Shown here piece by piece: positions 26,790 to 35,859 of a stretch of 64,000 bases of DNA. The DNA comes from Alcaligenes endophyticus (lineage in GTDB: Bacteria > Pseudomonadota > Gammaproteobacteria > Burkholderiales > Burkholderiaceae_B). The DNA is taken from NCBI RefSeq assembly GCF_026344035.1, contig NZ_JAPKND010000004.1, positions 301,678 to 365,677 of the forward strand, read 5' to 3'. The stretch's first letter is position 1. The number at the start of each line of letters is the position of its first letter. The position numbers were made by a program, and so were the translations under genes. The notes under the pieces were generated by a model. The model searched no databases. It saw only the letters and a list, made by a program, of their open reading frames with translations, and was not told where the DNA came from.

Positions 26790-28190
26790 GTGTCTCAAGA
26801 ACACTCACCAGGACTGCAACGCTCGCTAAAAAATCGGCATCTGCAGCTAATTGCCATTGGAGGAGCTATTGGTACCGGGCTATTTATGGGCTCAGGTCGC
26901 ACCATTAGTTTAGCTGGACCTTCGGTCTTATTTACCTACATGATCATCGGTCTATTTCTCTTTTTTGTGATGCGCGCAATGGGAGAATTGCTACTGCATA
27001 ACCTAGAATACAAATCCTTTGTAGACTTTGCTGCGGACATTCTAGGGCCCACTGTGGGGTACTTCTTGGGTTGGACATACTGGTTCTGCTGGATAGTGAT
27101 AGGCATAGCCGATGTGGTTGCCATTACCGGTTACACCCAGTTTTGGTGGCCAGATATTCCCCTGTGGCTACCTGGCATTGCCTGCATTATCTTTTTAATG
27201 GTCTTTAACCTGCTCTCCGCAAAACTCTTCGGGGAGCTTGAGTTCTGGTTTGCCCTAATAAAAATAGTAGCCATTATTGCTTTGATTGCTATGGGCGCCT
27301 ACCTACTGGCGACGGATTTTGTGGGACCCACTGGCGAAACGGCTAGCCTTACGCACTTATGGGATCGCGGAGGCGTCTTTCCCAATGGACTCAACGGTTT
27401 CTTCGCTGCTTTTCAAATCGCGATTTTTGCTTTTGTAGGCATTGAATTGGTGGGTACAGCCTCCGCAGAAACCGCAGACCCTGAAACAAACCTCCCCAAA
27501 GCCATTAATAAAATTCCCGTACGAGTTATTATATTTTATGTTTTCGCGTTAACCGCAATCATGACGGTGACCCCGTGGGATATGGTGGCTCCCGACAAGA
27601 GCCCCTTTGTAAACATGTTCCTATTAATAGGTATAGGGGCAGCCGCCACGATTATTAACTTTGTGGTGCTCACCTCTGCCTTATCCTCCGCCAATAGCGG
27701 TATGTTCTCTACCGGACGCATGCTGTATGGCTTATCGCAAAATAAACTTGCGCCTAAGTCGTTTGGTGAACTGTCACGCAGTGGCACACCCTGTAAAGGC
27801 CTCATTTACTCCTGCTCATTACTGCTATGTGGCGTCTTTTTACTGTATGCAGAAGGGGATGTTATGCGCGTGTTCACTATCGTGACGACAGTGGCCAGCA
27901 TTTGCTTTATTTTTGTATGGGCAGTAATTGTTATTTCGTATCTGAAGTACCGTAAGATACTGCCTCAAGCGCATGCAAACTCGAAATATAAAATGCCGTT
28001 CGCTATCCCTATGTGCTATGCGACATTAGTATTTTTTGCCTTCGCTATCTATCTATTCAGCCAAGAAGAAGAAACCTTAATTGGCCTAATGGCCACACCC
28101 TTTTGGTTCTTAGCCTTACTTTTATGTCTACCTTACTATAAAAAACGTTTGCGTAACCAATTTGGCCTCCGCAACAAAGTAAATACTTAG
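26790..28190 (+). CDS. cycA: Amino-acid permease, CycA type (D-serine/D-alanine/glycine:H+ symporter)
   Basis: The 466-aa APC-family transporter resembles E. coli CycA along its whole length: LIAIGGAIGTGLFMGSGRT (helix 1 substrate loop), GWTYWFCWIVIGIADVVAIT, FAFVGIELVGTASAET and SSANSGMFSTGRMLYGL. About twelve membrane helices are expected. I set the start at GTG 26790 because AAGGAG lies six bases upstream; a longer frame to TTG 26712 adds a non-homologous extension with no ribosome site. A glycine riboswitch upstream fits glycine as a substrate. A strong terminator follows. Confidence 0.9.
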   Translation: MSQEHSPGLQRSLKNRHLQLIAIGGAIGTGLFMGSGRTISLAGPSVLFTYMIIGLFLFFVMRAMGELLLHNLEYKSFVDFAADILGPTVGYFLGWTYWFCWIVIGIADVVAITGYTQFWWPDIPLWLPGIACIIFLMVFNLLSAKLFGELEFWFALIKIVAIIALIAMGAYLLATDFVGPTGETASLTHLWDRGGVFPNGLNGFFAAFQIAIFAFVGIELVGTASAETADPETNLPKAINKIPVRVIIFYVFALTAIMTVTPWDMVAPDKSPFVNMFLLIGIGAAATIINFVVLTSALSSANSGMFSTGRMLYGLSQNKLAPKSFGELSRSGTPCKGLIYSCSLLLCGVFLLYAEGDVMRVFTIVTTVASICFIFVWAVIVISYLKYRKILPQAHANSKYKMPFAIPMCYATLVFFAFAIYLFSQEEETLIGLMATPFWFLALLLCLPYYKKRLRNQFGLRNKVNT

Positions 28191-28216
28191 GCAACTGTTG
28201 CCTGATCAATAATCAT

Positions 28217-28260
28217 TAAAAAAGGGGCTAAGCACTAAAAAGTGTTCTAAGCCCCTTTTT
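28217..28260. terminator. Rho-independent terminator after cycA
   Basis: AAAAAAGGGGCTAAGCACT and AGTGTTCTAAGCCCCTTTTT form a long stem with one mismatch region and an AAAA loop. T-runs occur on both strands, so it can also stop the convergent hdeA transcript. Confidence 0.9.
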
Positions 28261-28337
28261 CCACAGCCGTTTGATTTACGCATCATACACGTTGGCTGAA
28301 GAGACGGCCTTAACCACCTACGAGCCACCACAGTCCA

Positions 28338-28649
28338 TTAGGGCTTAATAGTGCCCCAAGATTGCTTTAGCGCATCGCGTAGAGCAACCTTGGGATTCTC
28401 TTTGCAATACTCATGTACCACTGGGGTGACTTTAACAATTCCCTCCACGTCCAGTACTGTAGTTTGTGTCTGGTCAATACGGTTCAAAGCCTCTGCATAA
28501 CCTATGGCAACTGGCTGTAATTGGGTGTCTGCAGCGAGGTAATCGCTACAAAGCCAAAATGGCTCAGACTTTGCCTCTTGAGCGTGAGCACCACCAACGA
28601 AAAAAGATGCGCTTAACAGAGTTCCGATCAAAATAGCGTTTTTTTTCAT
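28338..28649 (-). CDS. hdeA: HdeA-like periplasmic acid-stress chaperone
   Basis: The 103-aa protein has a signal peptide ending GGAHAQ and a mature part matching HdeA: WLCSDYLAADTQLQPVAIGY, then LDVEGIVKVTPVVHEYC. The two cysteines C34 and C82 are 48 residues apart, the same spacing as the HdeA disulfide. HdeA dimers dissociate at low pH and bind unfolding periplasmic proteins. An AAGGA site precedes the ATG. It is alone on its strand, without hdeB, hdeD or gad genes nearby. Family assignment by recalled sequence similarity is strong; acid induction is inferred. Confidence 0.82.
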   Translation of the reverse strand: MKKNAILIGTLLSASFFVGGAHAQEAKSEPFWLCSDYLAADTQLQPVAIGYAEALNRIDQTQTTVLDVEGIVKVTPVVHEYCKENPKVALRDALKQSWGTIKP

Positions 28650-29011
28650 TTCACGTCCTTATTTGATTTCAACTAAGTGCTCCAATTATTACCCCCCGTA
28701 AGCGTGGAGCGAACACTCCGGGTCAGTTGACGCTCATATCAAAACCACAACGAGGTGCAAACATTATCTGAAAGAGGTTCCTCGTCGAGCCTTTTTCGAT
28801 CTTTTTAAAACAAAAAACCATTAACAGGATAGCACTTTAGAGATAAACCTTGATGCTAAAACCCCTTAATGTATGCAGAAACCAACACCCCTGAATACAA
28901 GCTATACGTAAAGCACATACATGCAACCGTTAGCGTCGCCCAAGAAAGGGAATTGATATAGACCAACTTACCGCCACTTTTACCCATACAACAACACGAG
29001 CGATAAGAAAA
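28650..29011. other. Intergenic region between hdeA and the secA terminator
   Basis: There is no gene in these 360 bases. The hdeA-proximal end should hold its promoter (minus strand, around 28680-28740), but no clear hexamer pair is visible. The rest is AT-rich. Confidence 0.4.
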
Positions 29012-29048
29012 AAAGCTTAAGTTCGGAGCTTTATCGAACTTAAGCTTT
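29005..29048 (-). terminator. Rho-independent terminator after secA
   Basis: On the minus strand AAAGCTTAAGTTCG pairs perfectly with CGAACTTAAGCTTT (14 bp) around a 9-nt loop, followed by a T-run and located 33 bases past the secA stop. Confidence 0.88.
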
Positions 29049-29081
29049 AATAATCAAGCACTGCCGAAAAAGAACAGCGGC

Positions 29082-31808
29082 TTAATTTATGCGGCCATGA
29101 CAATGCTTATATTTTTTACCGCTACCACAAGGGCATGCATCATTACGTCCAACACGAGGTACTTCGTCTACTGGTAGTTCATCAATACCAGGATCCTCAC
29201 CACTTAATGCTGCATCATAATCAGAGTGATGAAAACGCACGTTTTCCATCACAGGTTTTTCTTGCTCGATTTGCTCTGCCGCTTCAGGACTTTGGATGCG
29301 TACTGTCATCAATACACGTACAACCTCATCACAAATACGGTCTAGCAAATCAGAGAATAGGGCAAATGCTTCGCGCTTATATTCCTGCTTGGGATCTTTC
29401 TGCGCATAACCACGCAAGTGAATACCTTGGCGTAAATGATCCAAAGACAGCAAATGAGAGCGCCACTGCATATCTATCGATTGCAGCATAATAGCCCGCT
29501 CAAAATTGCTCCAGTTTGGTTGCCCTACTGTTTGAATTTTTTCCTCAAGTTGCACCCGTGACTGCTCTAAGACTCGTTCAAGTAAATCTTCTTCTGTAAC
29601 ATTGGTCTCGTTCTCTAGGATCTCTGCCAAAGGCATACTGATTTGATAGGTAGACTCAAGCGTAGCCGTCAAGCCAGCAATATCCCATTGCTCTTCCATA
29701 GACTCTTCTGGCACAAAGTCGCGAAACATACGAGTAATCGCTGCCACACGCAAGCTAGCGATAGTTTCGCTAATATCTGACGATTCCAAGACCTCGTTAC
29801 GCTGAGCATAAATCACCTTACGCTGATCGTTAGCGACGTCATCATACTCAAGTAGTTGCTTGCGAATATCAAAGTTACGAGCCTCGACCTTACGCTGAGC
29901 CGACTCGATGGATCGCGTAACCATACGAGCTTCGATGGGCTCATTCTCAGGCAAACGCAAACGCTCCATTATCGCTCGCACTCGATCCCCAGCAAAAATA
30001 CGCATAAGCGAATCATCTAGGGAAAGATAGAATCTTGACGAGCCTGGATCGCCCTGACGCCCTGCACGACCGCGCAATTGATTATCGATTCGACGCGACT
30101 CATGCCGTTCTGTACCGATAATACGCAAGCCACCAGCCTGCTTAACTTGTTCATTAACAGGCAGCCACTCTGCGCGAATAGCCTCTAGCTGCTGCTGTTT
30201 TTCCTGCTCACTCAGGTCGGGGTTGGTTTGAATCTCTGCCACCTGACGAGCAATACTCCCCCCCAATACGATATCCGTTCCTCGTCCAGCCATATTAGTA
30301 GCGATCGTGATATGCCCTGGCTTACCGGCCTCGGCCACGATATCTGCTTCGCGTGCATGCTGCTTAGCATTCAGCACTTCGTGCGGCAGTTTGTACTCTT
30401 TTAAGCGATTCGAGATGAGCTCGGAATTCTCAATACTTGTCGTGCCGACCAGTACCGGTTGGCCGCGCTCATGGCAATCTTTAATATCGTTAATAATCGC
30501 GTGGAATTTTTCAGCGTCTGTTTTAAATACCTGATCATTTTGATCAAGACGCTGCATCGGGCGATTAGTGGGAATAATAACGGTTTCTAGACTATAAATT
30601 TCTTGGAACTCATAAGCCTCAGTATCCGCGGTACCCGTCATACCTGCCAGCTTCTCGTACATACGGAAGAAGTTCTGGAAAGTAATAGAAGCCAAGGTTT
30701 GGTTCTCGTTTTGTATACGGACCCCTTCTTTAGCCTCCACCGCTTGATGCAAGCCATCCGACCAACGGCGACCACTCATCAAACGCCCAGTGAACTCATC
30801 CACAATGACGATTTCATCATCTTGTACCACATACTGCTGATCGCGGAAAAACAAATTATGTGCCCGCAATGCCAACATGAGATGGTGCATTAATGATATA
30901 TGACGCGAATCGTACAAGGACTCGCCTTCAGGCAATAATCCTAGCTCAGCCAGAATACGCTCGGCATTCACATGACCAGCTTCTGAAATATGTACTTGCT
31001 GATTTTTTTCATCAACCCAATAGTCGCCTTCAGGCTCAGGCTCTTGTGGGCGTGGCTCTTCGCTCATGCGTGTCAGCATAGGCGGTAAAACATTCATACG
31101 AATGTAAAGCTCGGTATTGTCTTCGGCTTGGCCGGAAATAATGAGCGGAGTGCGTGCCTCGTCGATCAGGATGGAGTCTACCTCGTCGACGATAGCAAAG
31201 TGCAAACCACGCTGACGACGGTCCTCAGCGCGATATTCCATATTATCGCGTAAGTAGTCGAAACCAAATTCGTTATTGGTACCGTAAGTAATGTCAGCCT
31301 GATACGCGGCGATTTTCTCGGCATTATCTTGCTGAGGGACCACTACCCCTACACTCATTCCTAAGAAGTTATACAGGCGCCCCATCCACTCGGCATCGCG
31401 ACGTGCTAAGTAATCGTTCACCGTAATCACATGCACACCTTTGCCCGTCAGTGCATTGAGATAGACGGCCAGCGTGGCCATTAAGGTTTTACCCTCACCG
31501 GTGCGCATTTCAGCAATTTTTCCGTTATGCAGCGCTATAGAGCCTAACATCTGCACATCGAAGTGACGCATACCAAACACACGCACACTGGCTTCACGCA
31601 CAATGGCAAAGGCTTTGGGTAACAGGCTGTCGAGGGACTTACCCTGTTGATAAGCCTCGCGCAATTCAAGCGTAGCAGCAGCAAACTGCTCGTCAGTGTA
31701 TTGCTTTATTTCTGGCTCTAGCGCGTTAATGCGCTCAACCATCTTACGGTACTGTTTGAGCAATCGATCATTGCGACTGCCTATAAGCTTTTTCAGCAAA
31801 GAAACCAT
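29082..31808 (-). CDS. secA: Preprotein translocase ATPase SecA
   Basis: SecA drives post-translational export through SecYEG. The 908-aa protein has Walker [14 protein letters not shown], the [20 protein letters not shown]-like block, [33 protein letters not shown], and a C-terminal zinc site [13 protein letters not shown] for SecB and lipid contact. The start is ATG 31808 ([14 protein letters not shown]), which matches betaproteobacterial SecA. The 31 codons upstream in frame are not conserved and are left out. It lies downstream of an M23 peptidase on the same strand, with 123 bases between. Confidence 0.97.
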   Translation of the reverse strand: MVSLLKKLIGSRNDRLLKQYRKMVERINALEPEIKQYTDEQFAAATLELREAYQQGKSLDSLLPKAFAIVREASVRVFGMRHFDVQMLGSIALHNGKIAEMRTGEGKTLMATLAVYLNALTGKGVHVITVNDYLARRDAEWMGRLYNFLGMSVGVVVPQQDNAEKIAAYQADITYGTNNEFGFDYLRDNMEYRAEDRRQRGLHFAIVDEVDSILIDEARTPLIISGQAEDNTELYIRMNVLPPMLTRMSEEPRPQEPEPEGDYWVDEKNQQVHISEAGHVNAERILAELGLLPEGESLYDSRHISLMHHLMLALRAHNLFFRDQQYVVQDDEIVIVDEFTGRLMSGRRWSDGLHQAVEAKEGVRIQNENQTLASITFQNFFRMYEKLAGMTGTADTEAYEFQEIYSLETVIIPTNRPMQRLDQNDQVFKTDAEKFHAIINDIKDCHERGQPVLVGTTSIENSELISNRLKEYKLPHEVLNAKQHAREADIVAEAGKPGHITIATNMAGRGTDIVLGGSIARQVAEIQTNPDLSEQEKQQQLEAIRAEWLPVNEQVKQAGGLRIIGTERHESRRIDNQLRGRAGRQGDPGSSRFYLSLDDSLMRIFAGDRVRAIMERLRLPENEPIEARMVTRSIESAQRKVEARNFDIRKQLLEYDDVANDQRKVIYAQRNEVLESSDISETIASLRVAAITRMFRDFVPEESMEEQWDIAGLTATLESTYQISMPLAEILENETNVTEEDLLERVLEQSRVQLEEKIQTVGQPNWSNFERAIMLQSIDMQWRSHLLSLDHLRQGIHLRGYAQKDPKQEYKREAFALFSDLLDRICDEVVRVLMTVRIQSPEAAEQIEQEKPVMENVRFHHSDYDAALSGEDPGIDELPVDEVPRVGRNDACPCGSGKKYKHCHGRIN

Positions 31809-31931
31809 TCTTGTATCGTCTATGAGGGACCGGACTGCAGGAATACGAATACTTGCAACGATACCCCATTTCCTATCCATAGAGGTTAAAGGGAAGCGCA
31901 AGCTAACAATACAGTTTAACGCACATGTGCG

Positions 31932-32888
31932 TTATTTTTGTGAATCTGTGCTGTTCAATTGCGCATAACGTCTTTCTTCAGGGGCTCGGTCGGCCAAAAA
32001 CACCAAAGGATCCAATGCTTGACCGGCCATTCGCACTTCGAAATGCAAGTGTGCGCCGGTAGACTGGCCCGTGGAACCCACTCGCGCAATCATTTGACCT
32101 TTCTCAACCACGTCTCCCAATTTAGTAATAATTGAAGAGGCGTGGGCATACCGTGTAACGAGACCGTTACCATGATTAACCTCCACCATCTTGCCATACC
32201 CAGGTACATAGCGCGCCTCGGTCACAACACCGCCGGAGGCAGCATAAATCGGCGTTCCCCTTGGCGCAGGAAAGTCGACTCCCTCGTGCAAGGTATGCCG
32301 GCCTGTTACTGGGTGTCGCCGCCAGCCAAAAGCCGATGACATCTCGCTGGAGTCTATGGGGCGATAATTAGGCAATAAAGCCTCAGCACCGCTACGCTGT
32401 GTTAACACTGAGTCCAGCATAGATAGCCAGTCTTCTTGGTCGGACATCTGCTGTGCTAACGCATCCAGCTTTTCACCTAAGGTATCCGAACCCCAGGAAA
32501 ACTTATCCGTCATCAAGCTATCGGCGGCGTCTGGGGCATCGCTGGCGCTGGGCTCTAGGGCTCCCATTAGCTCGGGGTCGGTGTAAGCTAGCCCAGCAGA
32601 CTGAGCAACTCGTTTGCCTAAACCGTCCATAACAATAAGCTTTGCCTGCATGACGCCAATGCGTTCGGCCAAATGATTAATACTGTCCCGAGAAGTGGCC
32701 TCAATACGAGCCTGATGCTCCAGCAAGCCTTGGCTTAACACTGGGTCAGTGGGCACCAAATGCGATTGCACCCAAGCCCCTGCTGCTGCCGATACGCCTA
32801 AGGCAAGTAAAGCAGCCGCGATCAGTATCCCCTTAGAGGGGCCTTTGGCGGTAGAATCAAGAGACCGTTGCTTACGTAAAAACCTCAC
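31932..32888 (-). CDS. Membrane-anchored M23 family peptidase
   Basis: The 318-aa protein has one N-terminal membrane helix (about 20-41), a helical linker, and a C-terminal M23 (LytM) domain. The zinc ligands are visible in TLHEGVDFPAPRGTPIYAA (H and D) and in TGAHLHFEV (HxH), so the enzyme should be active, unlike EnvC-type activators. It probably cuts or remodels peptidoglycan in the periplasm. The start is GTG, 17 bases from the ATG of the divergent DUF721 gene. Its place between the dcw/lpxC block and secA is typical of betaproteobacteria. Confidence 0.87.
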   Translation of the reverse strand: MRFLRKQRSLDSTAKGPSKGILIAAALLALGVSAAAGAWVQSHLVPTDPVLSQGLLEHQARIEATSRDSINHLAERIGVMQAKLIVMDGLGKRVAQSAGLAYTDPELMGALEPSASDAPDAADSLMTDKFSWGSDTLGEKLDALAQQMSDQEDWLSMLDSVLTQRSGAEALLPNYRPIDSSEMSSAFGWRRHPVTGRHTLHEGVDFPAPRGTPIYAASGGVVTEARYVPGYGKMVEVNHGNGLVTRYAHASSIITKLGDVVEKGQMIARVGSTGQSTGAHLHFEVRMAGQALDPLVFLADRAPEERRYAQLNSTDSQK

Positions 32889-32905
32889 TATTACTCATCC
32901 AAATT

Positions 32906-33385
32906 ATGTCTCGGCCCCCTGCAAAACCTCGCTCTAGCCTTTTTCAAACCTCTGGCACTCATGCCATGGGGTGGCTAGCTGCGGATGCACATGGCGCCCA
33001 GGTACTAGAAACAGCACGTCAGCTTCAGACGGCACAAACCTATGTAGAACAAGCTTTACCTCCAGCTCTAGGCCGGGCTTGTCAAGTTGCTCGTATTGAC
33101 AGACAACAAATGTGGCTTGCAGTTCCCAGTGCTGCCCATGCGGCTAAGCTACGGCAATTAGCGCCCACTGTCGTTCGACACATGAACCAAGCTGGTTGGA
33201 ACCTTACCGAAGTTTTGGTGCTGGTACAAGCTCATTTATTTGTCGCAGCGACAAAAGAGTCTGTACGTAATATAGAGTGTTTAGATGAACAGGCGCTGAA
33301 CGCTTTTGAAGAGCTACTTACCCATGTACAAGCGGGGCCGCTGGCGGCAGCCATAGACCGCTTATTAAAAAACCATCGTAGCTAA
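32906..33385 (+). CDS. DUF721 (DciA-like) protein
   Basis: The 159-aa protein carries a DUF721 domain (about residues 37-115; ALGRACQVARIDRQQMWLAV). DUF721 includes DciA, the ancestral loader of the replicative helicase DnaB in bacteria lacking dnaC. Divergent family members exist, so helicase loading is inferred, not shown. It is the only plus-strand gene between ftsZ and secA. It ends nine bases from the lpxC stop and starts 17 bases from the M23 gene. No Shine-Dalgarno site is visible before the ATG. Confidence 0.75.
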   Translation: MSRPPAKPRSSLFQTSGTHAMGWLAADAHGAQVLETARQLQTAQTYVEQALPPALGRACQVARIDRQQMWLAVPSAAHAAKLRQLAPTVVRHMNQAGWNLTEVLVLVQAHLFVAATKESVRNIECLDEQALNAFEELLTHVQAGPLAAAIDRLLKNHRS

Positions 33386-33394
33386 GCGTAAGGA

Positions 33395-34318
33395 TTAGGC
33401 AAATTTCCACTCACTGGTGTAAGCATGTGGAGCTTCTGCAGCAGATTCAAACGATACAAATTCCCAGCTATCTTGCGCGGCCAATAGCGTACGCGCAAGT
33501 TGGTTATTCAAACCATGACCAGACTTGCACGCCACATAGCGCGCAATTAACGGATGGCCAATTAAATACAGATCACCAATAGCATCTAAAATTTTATGCT
33601 TTACGAACTCGTCTTCGTAACGTAATCCGTCGCTGTTAAGAACTCGATATTCGTCCATAACAATAGCGTTATCTAAACTGCCACCGCGCGCCAAACCTGC
33701 AGCACGCAAAGCCTCAACCTCGCTAGCGAAGCCAAAAGTGCGGGCACGAGCAATGGTTTTTACGTAAGAGTCTTGGGCAAAATCAACTTCAGCAAAATTG
33801 GCTGTAGCATTAATTGCAGGGTGTTGGAAGTCAATCGAAAACTGTAAGGCAAATCCTTCGTAGGGCTCTAGTCTCGCCCACTTAAGATCATCCCCCTCGC
33901 CTTCCGAAACCTCAATGGTTTTTAAAACTCGGATAAACTTTTTCGCCACCGCTTGTTCTTGCAGGCCTGCTGACCTTAGCAAATACACAAACGTACCGGC
34001 ACTGCCATCCATGATGGGTACTTCTTCGGCAGTAATATCAATGTGTAAATTATCAATACCCAAACCAGCTATCGCAGACATTAAATGCTCTACCGTAGAG
34101 ACACGCACATTGTCTTTTTGTAATACGGATGCCATACGCGTACCGCCCACTAAACTGGCCTGAGCAGGCAGGTCAACAGGTGGTTGAATATCAACACGGT
34201 GAAAGACTATTCCGGTGTCGGGTGCTGCAGGACGTAAGGTAATCTCAACCCGGCGACCAGAGTGCAGGCCTACCCCTTTGGTACTGATAGCGCTTTTAAT
34301 AGTGCGTTGGCGTAGCAT
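33395..34318 (-). CDS. lpxC: UDP-3-O-acyl-N-acetylglucosamine deacetylase
   Basis: LpxC catalyses the committed, zinc-dependent step of lipid A synthesis. The 307-aa protein shows [15 protein letters not shown] at the N-terminus, the zinc histidine in [17 protein letters not shown], and the second zinc and catalytic block [17 protein letters not shown] (H and D), followed by [14 protein letters not shown]. Length and motif order are standard. It follows ftsZ on the same strand after 211 bases containing one hairpin, and is the last gene of the dcw strand. Confidence 0.97.
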   Translation of the reverse strand: MLRQRTIKSAISTKGVGLHSGRRVEITLRPAAPDTGIVFHRVDIQPPVDLPAQASLVGGTRMASVLQKDNVRVSTVEHLMSAIAGLGIDNLHIDITAEEVPIMDGSAGTFVYLLRSAGLQEQAVAKKFIRVLKTIEVSEGEGDDLKWARLEPYEGFALQFSIDFQHPAINATANFAEVDFAQDSYVKTIARARTFGFASEVEALRAAGLARGGSLDNAIVMDEYRVLNSDGLRYEDEFVKHKILDAIGDLYLIGHPLIARYVACKSGHGLNNQLARTLLAAQDSWEFVSFESAAEAPHAYTSEWKFA

Positions 34319-34456
34319 AGCTGTTCTTCTTGCTAAAACAATATTGCAGAATAATAAGTGTAACCGCGTTCAATGGTTTGCACTACGAGAGAGTGTCAGG
34401 CTTTGTAGACGCGTGCCTAGAGCGTAAAATTTACGACGTTTGCGGCAAGCAGCAGC

Positions 34457-34483
34457 GGGTTGGACAAAAACTTCGTCCAACCC
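34457..34483 (-). other. Hairpin between ftsZ and lpxC
   Basis: GGGTTGGAC and GTCCAACCC form a perfect 9-bp stem with a 9-nt loop, about 47 bases beyond the ftsZ stop. Lack of a T-run argues against full termination; it may attenuate or mark an mRNA end. Confidence 0.4.
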
Positions 34484-34529
34484 CTGGTGTGTGAGTCATC
34501 AAAAGGCGATTCGGGCTTCGCCTTCCAAC

Positions 34530-35696
34530 TTAATCTGCTTGCTTACGTAAGAAAGCAGGAATATCAAAATGATCCATACCAGCCGTTTCCAAGGCACGTA
34601 CTTGCGCTGATGCTTGGCTACGAGGGTTACGAATCACCGCCGGTACATCCGCATGGCTAAAATCCGGGGCGACATACGGGCTATCGTCAGTTCCTGTGCG
34701 TAACACTTCGGCATTACTTTGTACGAGCTGAGGACGCGCCTGAGTGCGACCCAAACCCGTTGCTACGACAGTGACTCGTAAGCTATCGCCCATAGACTCG
34801 TCATAAGCCGTACCGAAGATAACGGTTGCATCTTCTGCAGCGTAGCCACGTATGGTGTCCATAATCTCGCGTGTCTCGCGCATTTTCAGCGTTTTACTCG
34901 AAGTGATATTTACCAACATGCCGCGTGCACCATGAAGATCCACACCTTCCAGCAACGGGCACGCAATAGCACGTTCGGCGGCAGCTCTGGCGCGATCTTC
35001 GCCTGCAGCGATCGCCGTACCCATCATGGCCTGACCCTGCTCACCCATAATAGTTTTTACGTCTTCAAAGTCAACGTTTACGTTTCCTTCCACGTTGATA
35101 ATCTCGGCAATACCAGCGCAAGCATTATGCAACACGTCATCGGCTGCTTTAAAGCAGTCAGATTGCGTCGCATCTTCATCCATCAAGTCGTACAGATTCT
35201 CATTCAGCACAACAATTAACGAGTGCACATGTTTGCTTAGCTCATCTATGCCTTCTTCAGCCATCCGCATGCGGCGATTGCCTTCAAATTCGAACGGCTT
35301 AGTCACCACACCCACGGTGAGAATGCCTAATTCTTTGGCGACTTCGGCCACGACCGGGCCTGCTCCTGTACCCGTACCTCCCCCCATGCCTGCTGTAATA
35401 AACACCATATTGGCACCATTTAGAGCAGCTCGAATTTCTTCACGAGCTGTTTCTGCGGCGGCACGGCCTTGTTCAGGCTTAGCTCCTGCTCCCAATCCAG
35501 TGCGTCCTAGACGAATCTGTACAGGCGCTTCAGAGCTTGCTAGAGCTTGAGCATCCGTATTTGCACAAATAAAGTCTACGCCCTGAACGCCAGAACGTAT
35601 CATGTGCATCACTGCATTACCGCCAGCTCCCCCAACACCTACCACTTTAATCACTGTGCCATTGCGGCTAGTGTCTAACATTTCGAAGTTCATCAT
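34530..35696 (-). CDS. ftsZ: Cell-division GTPase FtsZ
   Basis: FtsZ polymerises into the division ring. The 388-aa protein has VVGVGGAGGNAVMHM, the tubulin signature GGGTGTGAGP (about 105-114), the T7 loop region NVDFEDVKTIM, and the conserved C-terminal peptide DHFDIPAFLRKQ that binds FtsA and other partners. The start is ATG 35696 (an ATG pair, MMNFEM), with GGGAG six bases upstream; a longer frame by five codons lacks a ribosome site. It is separated from ftsA by 161 bases that contain two or three hairpins. Confidence 0.97.
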   Translation of the reverse strand: MMNFEMLDTSRNGTVIKVVGVGGAGGNAVMHMIRSGVQGVDFICANTDAQALASSEAPVQIRLGRTGLGAGAKPEQGRAAAETAREEIRAALNGANMVFITAGMGGGTGTGAGPVVAEVAKELGILTVGVVTKPFEFEGNRRMRMAEEGIDELSKHVHSLIVVLNENLYDLMDEDATQSDCFKAADDVLHNACAGIAEIINVEGNVNVDFEDVKTIMGEQGQAMMGTAIAAGEDRARAAAERAIACPLLEGVDLHGARGMLVNITSSKTLKMRETREIMDTIRGYAAEDATVIFGTAYDESMGDSLRVTVVATGLGRTQARPQLVQSNAEVLRTGTDDSPYVAPDFSHADVPAVIRNPRSQASAQVRALETAGMDHFDIPAFLRKQAD

Positions 35697-35817
35697 GATT
35701 AACTCCCACACAAACTACATTAGTAAAGTCCCAAACTGCTTCCCGATTCAAGCTGGTTTGGAATCGACTCAAACGCATCGCCAACCGTGGATTCGCAAAA
35801 CGTTTGATGCGTCTCCA

Positions 35818-35859
35818 AGATAGGCCATCAAACCTATCTCTAAGAGCCGATTGGCTCTT
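35818..35859 (-). other. Two tandem hairpins between ftsA and ftsZ
   Basis: AAGAGCC-GATT-GGCTCTT (35842-35859) has a perfect 7-bp stem whose base includes the ftsA stop codon. AGATAGG/CCTATCT (35818-35839) is a second 7-bp stem three bases further. A weaker third pair, ACGCATC/GATGCGT, lies at about 35772-35812. They may set the ftsA:ftsZ expression ratio by processing or attenuation. Confidence 0.5.

Noticed and set aside
31809..31901. N-terminal extension of secA
   Set aside because: SecA homologues begin at [10 protein letters not shown]; the extra codons are not conserved.
35095..35550. 151-codon frame antisense to ftsZ
   Set aside because: Proline/alanine-rich translation caused by the glycine-rich FtsZ frame.
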